From an uncultured Bacteroidia bacterium (GTDB taxonomy: Bacteria; Bacteroidota; Bacteroidia; Bacteroidales; UBA932), in contig CACYZM010000006.1 of the NCBI GenBank assembly GCA_902778855.1, forward strand, positions 1 to 64,000: 64,000 nucleotides of DNA, in the 5' to 3' direction. The translations under genes and the position numbers were made by a program. The notes beneath the pieces were generated by a model. That model saw only the letters and a list, made by a program, of their open reading frames with translations, searched no databases and had not been told where the DNA came from. Positions 9,610 to 18,696 of this stretch are shown here, one piece after another (positions within the stretch are counted from its first letter, which is position 1; each line of letters opens with the position of its first letter).

Positions 9610-10999
9610 TGCCAGCCGCAGGTTTGGAGAGTTGGATGTCTTCGGGAAGGATCTTGATGCCGACGAAGTCGCCCTTGTCCCAGATGTCGTTGGTGTCGAC
9701 CCAGATGTTTTCGCCCGCCTCGGTCTTCACCGTCAGGTGGTAGTGGTCGCCCATATAGAGGATGAACACTACGTTGCCGGTCAGGTCGGCATCCTCGTCG
9801 TTGTCGAGCAGGTCCACTTTCTCGAAGCGGATGGTGGCCACGACCTCGTCGCCGGTCTCGAAGCCGGTCGTATCGCAGCTGAACTCGGTATCGAGGAACT
9901 CGACCTTCCCTTCCCCGGTCACCTTGCCGGCATAGGTGTTGGCTTCGCGCTCCTTTTTCATCACCTGGATGTCGTCGGGATCGATGTAGAGCATCACTTC
10001 GCTGCCTACCGGATAGGGATCGTAGTCCTGGATCATCAGTTCGTAGCCCGTATCGGTGTCGACGTACATTTCGTAGTGGACGCCCTTGAAGGTGCAGGAA
10101 TTCACGGTGGCCTTGAACTGGCACTTGGCCGGGTCGGTCGTGAAATAAATGTCTTCGGGACGGACCACGACGTCGACCTTCACGTCTTCGCCGAAGCCTT
10201 CGTCCACGCAGTCGAACTCGTGTTTGATGAAGGCCACGCGGCGGTCGCGGAGCATACGGCCCTTGAGGATGTTGCTTTCGCCGATGAAGTCGGCCACGAA
10301 CGCGTTGACCGGCTCGTTATAGATGTCGATGGGCGTGCCGATCTGCTGGATCTTGCCCTCGTTCATCACCACGATGGTATCGGAGAGCGTCAGGGCCTCT
10401 TCCTGATCGTGTGTCACGTAGATGAAGGTAATGCCGAGTTTCTTGTGCATCTCCTTCAGTTCGATCTGCATGTCCTTGCGCATCTTCAGGTCGAGGGCCG
10501 CCAGCGGTTCGTCGAGGAGCAGCACCCGCGGCTGGTTGATCAGGGCGCGGGCGATGGCCACACGCTGCTGCTGGCCGCCGGAGAGGCTTTCGACGTCGCG
10601 GTCTTCGTAATCCGACATGCTCACGAGTTTGAGCACTTTCTTCACGCGCTTTTCGATCTCGGCTTCCGGCACTTTCTGGAGCTTGAGACCGAAGGCCACG
10701 TTGTCGTAGACGTCGAGGTGCGGGAAGAGCGCGTAGCGCTGGAACACCGTGTTGAGCTTGCGCTGGTACGGCGGAACGTCGTTGATGACCTTGCCTTCCA
10801 TCGTGACGGTGCCTTCATCGGGTTTGCCGAAGCCGGCGATCAGGCGGAGCATCGTGGTCTTGCCGCAGCCCGAGGGGCCAAGGAAGGTCATGAACTCGCC
10901 GCGTTTCACGTAGAAGGAGATGTCGTCGAGCACCTTCTTGTCGCCGAACGACTTGGAGATGTGGTCGAGACGGATGATGATATCCTTTTCTTCTGCCAT
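9602..10999 (-). CDS. potA: Spermidine/putrescine ABC transporter ATP-binding protein PotA
   Basis: 465 residues. The ABC domain has Walker [10 protein letters not shown] at 41-49, signature LSGGQQQR near 140, Walker [13 protein letters not shown] just after it, and the H-loop THD. It energises polyamine uptake through PotBC. The protein is about 90 residues longer than typical PotA: after the usual TOBE region (about 270-350) a second beta-rich, acidic segment (about 350-465) looks like an added TOBE-type regulatory domain. It is the first of the four pot genes. An outer-membrane protein gene lies 15 bases upstream on the same strand and probably belongs to the operon. Confidence 0.93.
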   Translation of the reverse strand: MAEEKDIIIRLDHISKSFGDKKVLDDISFYVKRGEFMTFLGPSGCGKTTMLRLIAGFGKPDEGTVTMEGKVINDVPPYQRKLNTVFQRYALFPHLDVYDNVAFGLKLQKVPEAEIEKRVKKVLKLVSMSDYEDRDVESLSGGQQQRVAIARALINQPRVLLLDEPLAALDLKMRKDMQIELKEMHKKLGITFIYVTHDQEEALTLSDTIVVMNEGKIQQIGTPIDIYNEPVNAFVADFIGESNILKGRMLRDRRVAFIKHEFDCVDEGFGEDVKVDVVVRPEDIYFTTDPAKCQFKATVNSCTFKGVHYEMYVDTDTGYELMIQDYDPYPVGSEVMLYIDPDDIQVMKKEREANTYAGKVTGEGKVEFLDTEFSCDTTGFETGDEVVATIRFEKVDLLDNDEDADLTGNVVFILYMGDHYHLTVKTEAGENIWVDTNDIWDKGDFVGIKILPEDIQLSKPAAGNE

Positions 11000-11014
11000 T
11001 TCGGATGCGGGATG

Positions 11015-12028
11015 CTAGAAGAGGTTGAATTCGAAGAAATAGGTGGCGCCGGCCGACAGATACAGGTCGGTGTCGGAGCCCAGGAAGGTCTTGGTCACGG
11101 ACGGGGCGACCATGAAATGAACGCGGAGATCCTCGCTGTCGCGAAGCGGATACCAGTTGCAGAGCACGCCGCTGAAGAAGCGGCCGGCGAACTCATATTC
11201 GTCCCAGTTGCTGCTGAACGCGTCGTAGCCCACCTTTCCGACCAGACCGAGTTTGTCGGACACCTTCGCCTCCAGGGACAGGGATCCGGACTTGAGGAAG
11301 TTGGTGACATTGAGGTCCGTGCCGAGCGTCAGGACATCGGTAACGCCGACCTTGGCGCCGAGGGCGCCCATCCAGCCCCACGAGCCGGAATGGGTCACGG
11401 AACCCATCACGGAGACCGTCTCGCCTTCATAGAACGTATTGAAGGTATAGGCATAATTGGCCAGGTTGGTGGTCTCGAAGAAACGGTACATCCCCGGATC
11501 GGTAGTCATCTGCAGCGAAACCGTCAGGGTCTCGTCGGTGTTCTGCCAGCCGACGCGGCCGCCCCACTGGTAAACCTGGAAATTGTTCCAGAGGAAGGAA
11601 TTCATCTGCCAGTGCGAGTTGTAGTCATACTCCTCGATCTCGAAGTTGGCGACGCGCATATAGTCCTTGCCGGCGGAAATGAAGAAGTTGCCCAGTTTCA
11701 GGGTCAGGTTGGCCCAGTCCACCCAGTTGCATTCGTACGCTTTTCCGGTCAGGCGGTAGAGTTCGGCCGCGTCTTCGATGTCCGACGTGAAGGCGAACCA
11801 GTGGTTGCACACGGAGAAAGACAGATTCTTCGAGATGTTTCCTTCGAAGAGCGTGTACAACGAGGTGCTTCCCAGGTCGAACCCCCAGCTTTCTCCCCCG
11901 TAATAGGCGGGATCCAGGTCGAGGCGGGGTACAACAAGCAACGTGCCCTCCGACTGCGCTTTCAAATCTTGCACATAGGTTGTGCACGAAAGCATAAGGA
12001 AGGCAAACAAGACAAACATTCTTTTCAT
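11015..12028 (-). CDS. Outer-membrane beta-barrel protein, candidate porin of the pot operon
   Basis: 337 residues with a signal peptide (about 1-24, ending DLKAQ). The mature part is rich in Trp, Tyr, Phe and Gly with alternating hydrophobic strands, and ends in aromatic FFEFNLF, the usual C-terminal signature recognised by the BAM machinery. A barrel of roughly 12-14 strands is plausible from length. The family is not recognised. It sits 15 bases upstream of potA on the same strand and downstream of a 36-codon ORF and promoter, so it may be the outer-membrane entry route for polyamines. That role is inferred only from position. Confidence 0.78.
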   Translation of the reverse strand: MKRMFVLFAFLMLSCTTYVQDLKAQSEGTLLVVPRLDLDPAYYGGESWGFDLGSTSLYTLFEGNISKNLSFSVCNHWFAFTSDIEDAAELYRLTGKAYECNWVDWANLTLKLGNFFISAGKDYMRVANFEIEEYDYNSHWQMNSFLWNNFQVYQWGGRVGWQNTDETLTVSLQMTTDPGMYRFFETTNLANYAYTFNTFYEGETVSVMGSVTHSGSWGWMGALGAKVGVTDVLTLGTDLNVTNFLKSGSLSLEAKVSDKLGLVGKVGYDAFSSNWDEYEFAGRFFSGVLCNWYPLRDSEDLRVHFMVAPSVTKTFLGSDTDLYLSAGATYFFEFNLF

Positions 12029-12041
12029 TCGAGTATTTGTA

Positions 12042-12152
12042 TTATTTGAGTGAGACGATGCCGGTTCCCAACGGTACGAGCCCCCGGCCCGTCACCTGTG
12101 CGAGCGGGTCGAATGCGCTGGAGTAGCCGTTGGAAAAGAGAAAATTCTTCAT
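12042..12152 (-). CDS. Small leader ORF, 36 codons
   Basis: The ORF encodes MKNFLFSNGYSSAFDPLAQV and 16 more residues ending GTGIVSLK. It begins about 15 bases downstream of a perfect -7 promoter box and ends 13 bases before the start of the outer-membrane protein gene, so it is the first ORF of that transcript. The composition looks protein-like, but no family is recognised. It could be a translated leader coupling translation into the operon or a small protein in its own right. Confidence 0.45.
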   Translation of the reverse strand: MKNFLFSNGYSSAFDPLAQVTGRGLVPLGTGIVSLK

Positions 12153-12167
12153 AGCCGGATTAATGCG

Positions 12168-12175
12168 CAAAGATA
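12168..12175 (-). promoter_or_regulatory. -7 promoter box for the outer-membrane protein/pot operon
   Basis: The minus strand reads TATCTTTG followed by C, a full match to the Bacteroidota -7 consensus. The predicted start of transcription is only about 10 bases before the 36-codon ORF. Confidence 0.75.
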
Positions 12176-12186
12176 GAAAAAAGATG

Positions 12187-12194
12187 TAACTTTG
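12187..12194 (+). promoter_or_regulatory. -7 promoter box for atoE
   Basis: The plus strand reads TAACTTTG, 18 bases before the atoE start at 12213. The two divergent -7 boxes in this gap are only 11 bases apart. Confidence 0.72.
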
Positions 12195-12212
12195 TATATC
12201 AATCTTTGAGCA

Positions 12213-13562
12213 ATGTTCCAGAAAATCATCCGCGGCTGCGTCAAGGTTGTGCAGCGCTATCTTCCCGAGCCTTTCATCTTTGCCGTTCTCCTGACAATCA
12301 TCGCCTTCCTCGTCGCGATGCCCGTGTGCCACCAGACCCCGCTCGAAGTGGTCGAACACTGGGGCAACGGCGTGTGGTCGCTGCTGGCGTTCGCCATGCA
12401 GATGGCCCTCGTGCTGGTGTGCGGTTCCGCCCTGGCGGCTGCGCCGGCCATCAAGAAAGGCATCAGCGCGATGGCGTCCCTTCCCAAGACGCCTGCCGGC
12501 GCCATCGCCCTGGTCACGGGCGTTTCGGCCGTTGCCTGCTGGCTCAACTGGGGCTTCGGCCTGATCGTAGGCGCCATCTTTGCCCGCGAGATCGCCCGCA
12601 AGCTGCGGGGCGTGGACTACCGCCTGCTGATCGCCTCGGCCTACAGCGGCTTCGTAGTCTGGCACGCCGGCATCTCGGGCTCCATCCCCCTGACGATGGC
12701 CACGCCCGGCAGCGGCCTGAAAGAAATCACGCGCGGCGCCCTCGTGAATCCGGTGCCCATCTCCGAAACGGTCCTCGATCCGCACAACCTCATTATGGTC
12801 GCGCTGGTCATCGTGGCGTTGGTGCTGGTCAATTCGCTGATGCACCCCAAGGGCAATCAGGTGATCACGGTCGATCCCGCCATCCTGATGGAGGAGCCGG
12901 AAAAGCCCGCCGTCAAGCCCGACACGCCGGCTGAAAAGATGGAAAACAGCCGCCTGCTGAGCTGGATCATCGCCATTCTCGGTCTTTCCTTCGTGGTCAT
13001 CAAACTGTTCTTCCGCGGCGGTTCGCTCGACCTGAACACGGTCATCCTGATCTTCCTGTTCCTGGGCGTGATCCTCCACAAGACGCCGCTGGCCTATGTG
13101 GGCGCCTTCACGAAAGCGGCCTCCGGCGCGGCCGGCATCCTGCTGCAGTTCCCGTTCTATGCCGGTATCATGGGCATCCTGATGGGCGTGGGCAAATCGG
13201 GCATCTGCCTGGGCACGGTCATCAGCGACGGCTTCATCAATATCTCGACCCCGGTCTCCTACCCGCTGTTCACCTTCCTCTGCGCGGCCGTCCTGAACAT
13301 GTTCGTTCCCTCGGGCGGTGGCCACTGGGCCATCCAGGCGCCCATTATGTTCACCGCCGGCGCCGACCTGGGCGTGGATCCGGGCCTGACGGGCATGGCC
13401 ATCGCCTGGGGCGATGCCTGGACCAACCTCATCCAGCCCTTCTGGGCCATCCCGGCCCTGGCCATCGCCAAGCTCAACGCGAAAGACATCATGGGCTTCT
13501 GCCTGATCGACCTGGTCGTTTCCGGAATCATCATATGCACAGGATTGCTGATCTGGGCCTGA
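12213..13562 (+). CDS. atoE: Short-chain fatty acid transporter, AtoE family
   Basis: 449 residues with about 11-12 membrane helices. The N-terminus YLPEPFIFAVLLTIIAFL, the segment CWLNWGFGLIVGAIFARE near residue 110, the HAGISGSIPL motif near 152 and the PSGGGHWAIQAPIM motif near 370 are hallmarks of the AtoE family, thought to move short-chain fatty acids or acetoacetate across the inner membrane. A charged loop with a Pro/Lys stretch lies near 225-245. The end overlaps the start of the M1 peptidase gene by 28 bases, so the two are co-transcribed. Confidence 0.9.
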   Translation: MFQKIIRGCVKVVQRYLPEPFIFAVLLTIIAFLVAMPVCHQTPLEVVEHWGNGVWSLLAFAMQMALVLVCGSALAAAPAIKKGISAMASLPKTPAGAIALVTGVSAVACWLNWGFGLIVGAIFAREIARKLRGVDYRLLIASAYSGFVVWHAGISGSIPLTMATPGSGLKEITRGALVNPVPISETVLDPHNLIMVALVIVALVLVNSLMHPKGNQVITVDPAILMEEPEKPAVKPDTPAEKMENSRLLSWIIAILGLSFVVIKLFFRGGSLDLNTVILIFLFLGVILHKTPLAYVGAFTKAASGAAGILLQFPFYAGIMGILMGVGKSGICLGTVISDGFINISTPVSYPLFTFLCAAVLNMFVPSGGGHWAIQAPIMFTAGADLGVDPGLTGMAIAWGDAWTNLIQPFWAIPALAIAKLNAKDIMGFCLIDLVVSGIIICTGLLIWA

Positions 13563-15751
13563 CGCTAGCCCTGCTGCTCGCCCTCGCGGCGGGCTGCCAA
13601 ACCTTGCCCGAAACGGGCGTTTCCTATGAGCTCGCCCGCCAGCGCAGCGCGCAGATCCACGACCTCCGCTACCGCTTGCATTTCGACCTGACGGCCGACC
13701 GCGATGCGGCCGTAAACGCCACGGAAACCATCACCTGCACGCTCGACCGCAAAGGCGGGCTGATCCTCGATTTCCGTGAAGAGCCCGACCATCTGTTATC
13801 CTTAAGCATTAATGGAAATAACATACCTAACAGCATTGTAAACGAGCATATTGTAATTCCGAATAAATACACAGTCTCCGGCGAAAACCACGTCGAGATC
13901 ACCTTCCTGGCCGGCAAACAATCGCTCAACCAGCGGGAAGAATTTCTCTATACGCTGCTCGTGCCCGACCGGGCGCGGACGCTCTTCCCGTGCTTCGACC
14001 AGCCCGACCTGAAAGCCCGCTATACGCTGTCGCTTTCCGTACCCGAAGACTGGGTGGCCGTTTCCAATGCGCCCGTCGCCGAAGAAGGCACGGCCGCAGA
14101 CGGCCGACGCCGCATCGCCTTTGCGGAAACCGAACCGCTGAGCACCTATCTCTTCTCCTTCGTAGCAGGCCGTTTTGAGCGCGATATGGCCACGAAAGGC
14201 GGCCGGACCATATCGATGTACTACCGCGAGACGGATCCCGCGAAACTGGCCCAGAAACCCGCCGTTTTCGGGCTCGTCTTCGACGCGCTCGATTATATGG
14301 AAGCCTACACCGGCATCCCCTATCCGTTTGCCAAGTATGATTTCATCGTGCTGCCCGACTTCCAGTACGGCGGCATGGAGCATACCGGCGCCACGCTCTA
14401 CAACGACCGCCGCATCTTCCTGGGCGAAGCGCCCACGCAGCAGGAGCTGCTCGACCGCGCCCAGCTGATCTCGCACGAGACGGCCCATATGTGGTTCGGC
14501 GACTACGTCACGATGGCGTGGTTCGACGACGTCTGGACCAAGGAAGTCTTCGCCAACTGGTTCGCCGCGCAGATGGTCCGGCCGGCCTTCCCGGCCATCA
14601 ACCACCGCCTCGGCGACCTGCTCAGCTACTACGCGCCCGCCTATGCCGAAGACCGCACGGTCGGCGCCAATCCCATCTGGCGGCCGCTCGACAACCTGCG
14701 CAACGCGGGGCTCATCTACGGCAACATCATCTACGACAAAGCGCCCGTGGTGATGGACGGGCTGGCCCGGAAAATGGGCCCGGAAGCCTTCCGCAAGGGG
14801 CTGCAGGCCTATCTGCGCGAATACGCCTACGGCAAAGCCACCTGGGACGGCCTGATCGCCATCCTCGAACGGGAAGCCGACTTCGACGTCGAAGAATGGA
14901 GCCGGATGTGGGTCAAGGAAGCCGGCATGCCGGAAATCCCCTTTGCCGACCGCGAAACCGACGCCGAAACGTGTTACGCCCAGTACGCCGTGCTCGGCGA
15001 AACGGCCCGCCTCGAACTGGCGATGAACCTTTACGAGAATCTCTGGCGCAAGCGGATCGACGCCGCGCGCTTCCTGAACTGGGCCTGCGAAGCCCTGTTC
15101 GGCGAGACCAACCCGCTGATCTTCGGGTCGCTCCTCGGCTATGCCGGCGATGCGCTCCGCTTCTCGGGCCAGGACCTGCCCCGCCTCGAGCATACGCTCC
15201 GGCTCATCGCCGAAGACCCGGCCCGGAACCACGAAATGCGCCTGCAGGCCTTCCGCAGCCTGGCGACGCTGGGGGAAAGCGACTATACCAGCCTCAGCTA
15301 CCAGCTGATGCTCCGCTTCCCAGACCGGGCCGGCACGATCCGCGAGACCCAGCGCAGCCGAATCCCCCATCCCGACCGCCTATCCACATTCGATTTCGTA
15401 GCACAGGCCGCAGCGCCGGACCGGGCCGGCCGCGACGCCTTCTTCGCTTCGCTCGCGAAGCCGGAGAACCGCCGTCCCGAATCGCGCGTCCTCACCGCCC
15501 TCGACCTGCTCTGCCATCCGCTCCTGGGTGCGGAAAGCGTCAGCCGAATCACTCCCGCCCTCGAACTGCTCCCTGAAATCCAGCGCACGGGCGACATCTT
15601 CTTCCCCGCATCCTGGTGCAAGCGCATCCTCGGCCCGCAGACCGAGGACAGCGCAAAAAAAGAAGTGGAAGCATTCCTCGCTTCTCACGGGGATCTGCAT
15701 CCACTTCTCAGGACCAAAATCCTGCTGGCCGCAGGATATCTGCTGCAATAA
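13535..15751 (+). CDS. M1 family aminopeptidase, lipoprotein
   Basis: 738 residues. A lipobox (LALAAGC, Cys at about 21) predicts a lipoprotein. The zinc site is HETAH at 314-318 with the third ligand Glu in KEVFANWFA (about 337). The exopeptidase motif is GGMEHTGA near residue 284, in place of the usual GAMEN. It removes N-terminal residues from peptides in the periplasm or at the cell surface. The start ATG lies inside the end of atoE (28-base overlap); no better start follows before the lipobox. An AT-rich patch of about 75 bases (13797-13872) breaks the otherwise high GC of the gene. The stop is 2 bases from the convergent acyl carrier protein gene. Confidence 0.9.
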   Translation: MHRIADLGLTLALLLALAAGCQTLPETGVSYELARQRSAQIHDLRYRLHFDLTADRDAAVNATETITCTLDRKGGLILDFREEPDHLLSLSINGNNIPNSIVNEHIVIPNKYTVSGENHVEITFLAGKQSLNQREEFLYTLLVPDRARTLFPCFDQPDLKARYTLSLSVPEDWVAVSNAPVAEEGTAADGRRRIAFAETEPLSTYLFSFVAGRFERDMATKGGRTISMYYRETDPAKLAQKPAVFGLVFDALDYMEAYTGIPYPFAKYDFIVLPDFQYGGMEHTGATLYNDRRIFLGEAPTQQELLDRAQLISHETAHMWFGDYVTMAWFDDVWTKEVFANWFAAQMVRPAFPAINHRLGDLLSYYAPAYAEDRTVGANPIWRPLDNLRNAGLIYGNIIYDKAPVVMDGLARKMGPEAFRKGLQAYLREYAYGKATWDGLIAILEREADFDVEEWSRMWVKEAGMPEIPFADRETDAETCYAQYAVLGETARLELAMNLYENLWRKRIDAARFLNWACEALFGETNPLIFGSLLGYAGDALRFSGQDLPRLEHTLRLIAEDPARNHEMRLQAFRSLATLGESDYTSLSYQLMLRFPDRAGTIRETQRSRIPHPDRLSTFDFVAQAAAPDRAGRDAFFASLAKPENRRPESRVLTALDLLCHPLLGAESVSRITPALELLPEIQRTGDIFFPASWCKRILGPQTEDSAKKEVEAFLASHGDLHPLLRTKILLAAGYLLQ

Positions 15752-15753
15752 CG

Positions 15754-15999
15754 CTATTTCGCAACGGCGGCTACGATGTAGTCGCAGACTTCACCGACCG
15801 TTTCGAACGGCTTCTCGGTGGTCTCGAACTGCATGCCGAACTTGTGCTCGGCCGCCAGCGAGAGGAGCAGCATCGACAGGGAATCGATGCCCAGGTCGTT
15901 CACCAGTTTGCTGTCGAAGCCGACCGTGCTCAGGTCGAGCTTGGGCTTGACTCCTGCAAAGATCTCCTTGAGACCTTCAAACACTTCTTCGCGCGTCAT
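15754..15999 (-). CDS. Acyl carrier protein
   Basis: 81 residues with the phosphopantetheine site GIDSLSM (Ser40) and the four-helix spacing of ACPs. It is not the fatty-acid-synthase acpP by context: it follows an AMP-dependent acyl ligase by 5 bases in the same operon, so the ligase probably loads an acyl group directly onto this carrier. The receiving acyltransferase may be the divergent GNAT protein at 17575. That link is inference. Confidence 0.92.
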   Translation of the reverse strand: MTREEVFEGLKEIFAGVKPKLDLSTVGFDSKLVNDLGIDSLSMLLLSLAAEHKFGMQFETTEKPFETVGEVCDYIVAAVAK

Positions 16000-16004
16000 G
16001 GCTC

Positions 16005-17495
16005 TTACTGGTTACGGGCGACCTTCATGCTGCCGGTGCGTTTGAAATCTTCCTTGCGGACCGTCACTTTCAGGATGCGGTGCGTGGAAGGCAGGCCGGC
16101 GTTGACCTTGTCCACGAGGTTGCGCATATAGCTTTCCACCTCTTCCCAGGACTTGCCGTCGAAAGCGGGCATCTGCGGGAGAATCTCCACGGCGATCACG
16201 CGGGAGCCGTTCAGGTCGTCTTCCTTGACCATGGCGTCGCGGACGCAAGGATCGGCGTAGAACGGTTCTTCGAGGCTCTCCGGGCTCACGTTTTCACCGT
16301 TGGCCAGGATGATCAGGTTCTTGATGCGGCCGGTGATGTAGAGGTAGCCCTCTTCATCGAAGCGCACGAGGTCGCCGGTCTTGAACCAACCGTCCTCGGA
16401 GAAGGCTTCCGCGGTCTTGACGGGATCCTTGTAGTAGCCGGAGAAGATGTTGTCGCCCTTGAGCCAGAGTTCGCCGTCCACGACCTTGGCTTCCTGGCCC
16501 GGATAGATCTTGCCGATGGAAGTCGGTTTCTCGAGGGCGTCGGCGTTGGCCGAAGTCAGGTTGGCGGTCTCGGTCAGGCCGTAGCCGAAGCAGAACTCCA
16601 CGCCCATCTTCGAGAAGATGTCGATCAGACGCGGCGGCACGTTGGCGGCGCCGGAGATGATCATCCGGAGCTGGCCGCCGAGGAACTGCGGACCGTACAT
16701 CTTGCACAGGCCGGCGAGGATGTCGCAGATGCCGGGCACGATGACCAGGATGGTCGGTTTGATGACGGGGAGCTTGCCGATGGCGGCTTTCATATCCTCG
16801 CAGGTGTAGATGAGGTTGCCGGTATAGAAGCAGCCCATGGTGCCGGCGATCAGGCCGAACACGTGGCTGAGCGGAAGCAGGGCGATGTAGCGGTGCACGC
16901 CGATGACCTTGCCGGGCTTGAAGATGGCGTTGTAGCAGCCGCGCATCAGGGCGCGGTGGCTCAGCACGGCGCCTTTCGGGGCGCCCGTGGTACCGCCGGT
17001 GAAGAAAATGGCAGCCGGGGAATCGGGATCCACCTCGGCGGCGGGAGCCGTGGCTTCGGACGTCGAGCAGGCCGGGAAGACTTTCGTCGGAGCGCCTTCG
17101 GCGATGGCTTTGAATTCATCGCGGACGAAGAGGGCCTGGAGGTCGAAGCGGGCGCAGCAGCCGGCGACGGCCGGAGCGGGCAGGCCGGCGGGGAGCATCA
17201 GGGCCGTGTAGCCGGCCGACGTGATGGCCAGGAACAGCTCGATGGCGTCGGCGCTGTTGCGGTCGAACACGCCGATGTTGGCGCCTTTCGGAAGGCCGAT
17301 GCCGTCGATGAAGGCGCGGCGGTGCGCGATGCGCTCGCCGAGCTGTTTATAGGAATATGTATTGACGTGGTCGCACAGGGCCGGCATGTCGGCATAATTG
17401 CTTTCCAACCAGGTAACGAATGCGGGGACAGTGGGGATATACGGCAGCCGGGCGAGTTCGTCGGCGGGCAGCATATCGTAAAAGTAATTGCTCAT
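16005..17495 (-). CDS. AMP-dependent acyl-CoA synthetase / acyl-ACP ligase
   Basis: 496 residues of the ANL superfamily. The P-loop FTGGTTGAPKG is at 165-175, GYGLTETA near 305, and the hinge/C-terminal core YLYITGRIKNLIILANGENVSPE near 390; the conserved catalytic Lys would be in RTGSMKVARNQ at the very C-terminus. It activates a carboxylic acid as an acyl-adenylate and transfers it to CoA or, given the acp gene 5 bases downstream, to a carrier protein. The substrate is unknown. The transcript starts from a -7 box 30 bases upstream. Confidence 0.88.
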   Translation of the reverse strand: MSNYFYDMLPADELARLPYIPTVPAFVTWLESNYADMPALCDHVNTYSYKQLGERIAHRRAFIDGIGLPKGANIGVFDRNSADAIELFLAITSAGYTALMLPAGLPAPAVAGCCARFDLQALFVRDEFKAIAEGAPTKVFPACSTSEATAPAAEVDPDSPAAIFFTGGTTGAPKGAVLSHRALMRGCYNAIFKPGKVIGVHRYIALLPLSHVFGLIAGTMGCFYTGNLIYTCEDMKAAIGKLPVIKPTILVIVPGICDILAGLCKMYGPQFLGGQLRMIISGAANVPPRLIDIFSKMGVEFCFGYGLTETANLTSANADALEKPTSIGKIYPGQEAKVVDGELWLKGDNIFSGYYKDPVKTAEAFSEDGWFKTGDLVRFDEEGYLYITGRIKNLIILANGENVSPESLEEPFYADPCVRDAMVKEDDLNGSRVIAVEILPQMPAFDGKSWEEVESYMRNLVDKVNAGLPSTHRILKVTVRKEDFKRTGSMKVARNQ

Positions 17496-17524
17496 CGCGG
17501 ATTCAGGTTTTTAGAAAAATCGGC

Positions 17525-17532
17525 CAAAAGTA
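17525..17532 (-). promoter_or_regulatory. -7 promoter box for the acyl ligase/ACP operon
   Basis: The minus strand reads TACTTTTG, 30 bases before the ATG at 17495. Confidence 0.65.
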
Positions 17533-17544
17533 GTAAAAATATCC

Positions 17545-17552
17545 TAATTTTG
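17545..17552 (+). promoter_or_regulatory. -7 promoter box for the GNAT/regulator/TlpA-like operon
   Basis: The plus strand reads TAATTTTG, 22 bases before the ATG at 17575. It is divergent from the ligase promoter and 12 bases from it. Confidence 0.68.
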
Positions 17553-17574
17553 TAGAATTAACCTAAAACCTGAA

Positions 17575-18696
17575 ATGACACTTGTCCTGAAAGAAGTGCA
17601 GACCCGGCGCGATCTCGGCGGGTTCATCGCATTTCCCGAGCATCTCTACCGAAACAGTCCCTACTGGGTACATTCTTTACATTCAGACGAATACGATACG
17701 CTGGGCGACAAGAATCCCGCGCTTGAATTCTGCGAAAGAGTACTTTACCTCGCCTATCGCGACGGCGAGATCGTGGGCCGCGTAGCGGGTATCATCAACC
17801 ATAACGCCAACCAGCGCTGGAAAGAGGAAGTGGTCCGCTTCGGCTGGATCGATTTCATCAACGACCTCGAAGTGGTCCGCCTGCTCACCGACGCCGTGGC
17901 GGCCTGGGGCAAGGCGCGCGGCTGCACCAAGATCAAAGGCCCCCTCGGCTTTTCGGACCTCGACAAGGAAGGCCTCCTGGTGGAAGGATTCGACCACCTC
18001 TCCCCTTTCACGGTCATCTACAACTATCCCTACTATGGCGACCTGCTCGAGCAATTGGGCTTCGTCAAAGACGCCGACTGGACCCAGAAGATCGTGGACA
18101 TCCCCGTGGGCGACATCCCGCAGATGCAGTTCGCCCCGCTGGTCGAACAGCGCTTCGGCCTGCATGCCGTGACCGATATGTCGATGAAAGAGATGGGCAA
18201 GAAATACGGCGTCGACCTCTTCCACCTCATCAACACGTCGTTCGCCGAACTCTACGAATATTCGCCGCTTACCGACAAGCAGATCGAGAGCTACCTGAAA
18301 GTCTATATCCCTATCCTGAACAAAGACTTCGTGGCCGTGATCGTCGACGCCGACGACCAGGTGGCCGGCTTCGCTTTCTGCGTGCCGTCGCTGTCCACGG
18401 CCTTCCGCAAGGCCAAGGGCCGGCTGTTCCCCTTCGGATTCATCCACATCCTGCGGGCGCTCCGCAAGAACGATTCCATCGACGCGCTGATGATCGGCGT
18501 CCTGCCGCAGTATCAGGGCAAAGGCGCCAGCCTCCTGATCTTCAAATATCTGCTTGACAGTTGCCACAAATACGGCGTGACCCGGATGTACGCCAATCCC
18601 CAGCTGGAAACCAACCAGAAGGTCCAGTCGGTCTTCGACGGCCTGATGGAAACCCACGAATTCCAGCGCCGCCGCAGCTACGTGAAAGCCCTATGA
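17575..18696 (+). CDS. GNAT-superfamily N-acyltransferase (about 370-residue Bacteroidota type)
   Basis: 373 residues. The N-terminal half has an acyltransferase-like strand order (VLYLAYRDGEIVGRVAGIINH near residue 55). The C-terminal half holds a second GNAT-like core with ALMIGVLPQYQGKGASLLIF near 300-320, where the QGKG turn fits the acyl-CoA pyrophosphate loop. The MTLVLKEVQTRRDL opening and the PYWVHSLHSDE segment are common to a widespread uncharacterised Bacteroidota group. Bacterial ceramide synthase is also placed in a GNAT-like superfamily and often sits near an ACP and acyl ligase, so N-acylation of a lipid base is possible. No serine palmitoyltransferase gene is in the window. 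It overlaps the next gene by 4 bases. Confidence 0.78.
   Translation: MTLVLKEVQTRRDLGGFIAFPEHLYRNSPYWVHSLHSDEYDTLGDKNPALEFCERVLYLAYRDGEIVGRVAGIINHNANQRWKEEVVRFGWIDFINDLEVVRLLTDAVAAWGKARGCTKIKGPLGFSDLDKEGLLVEGFDHLSPFTVIYNYPYYGDLLEQLGFVKDADWTQKIVDIPVGDIPQMQFAPLVEQRFGLHAVTDMSMKEMGKKYGVDLFHLINTSFAELYEYSPLTDKQIESYLKVYIPILNKDFVAVIVDADDQVAGFAFCVPSLSTAFRKAKGRLFPFGFIHILRALRKNDSIDALMIGVLPQYQGKGASLLIFKYLLDSCHKYGVTRMYANPQLETNQKVQSVFDGLMETHEFQRRRSYVKAL

Noticed and set aside
12153-13325. Minus-strand frame antisense to atoE that runs into the 36-codon ORF
   Set aside because: The upstream part is a shadow of atoE. Only the final 36 codons, which lie outside atoE behind a promoter, were kept.
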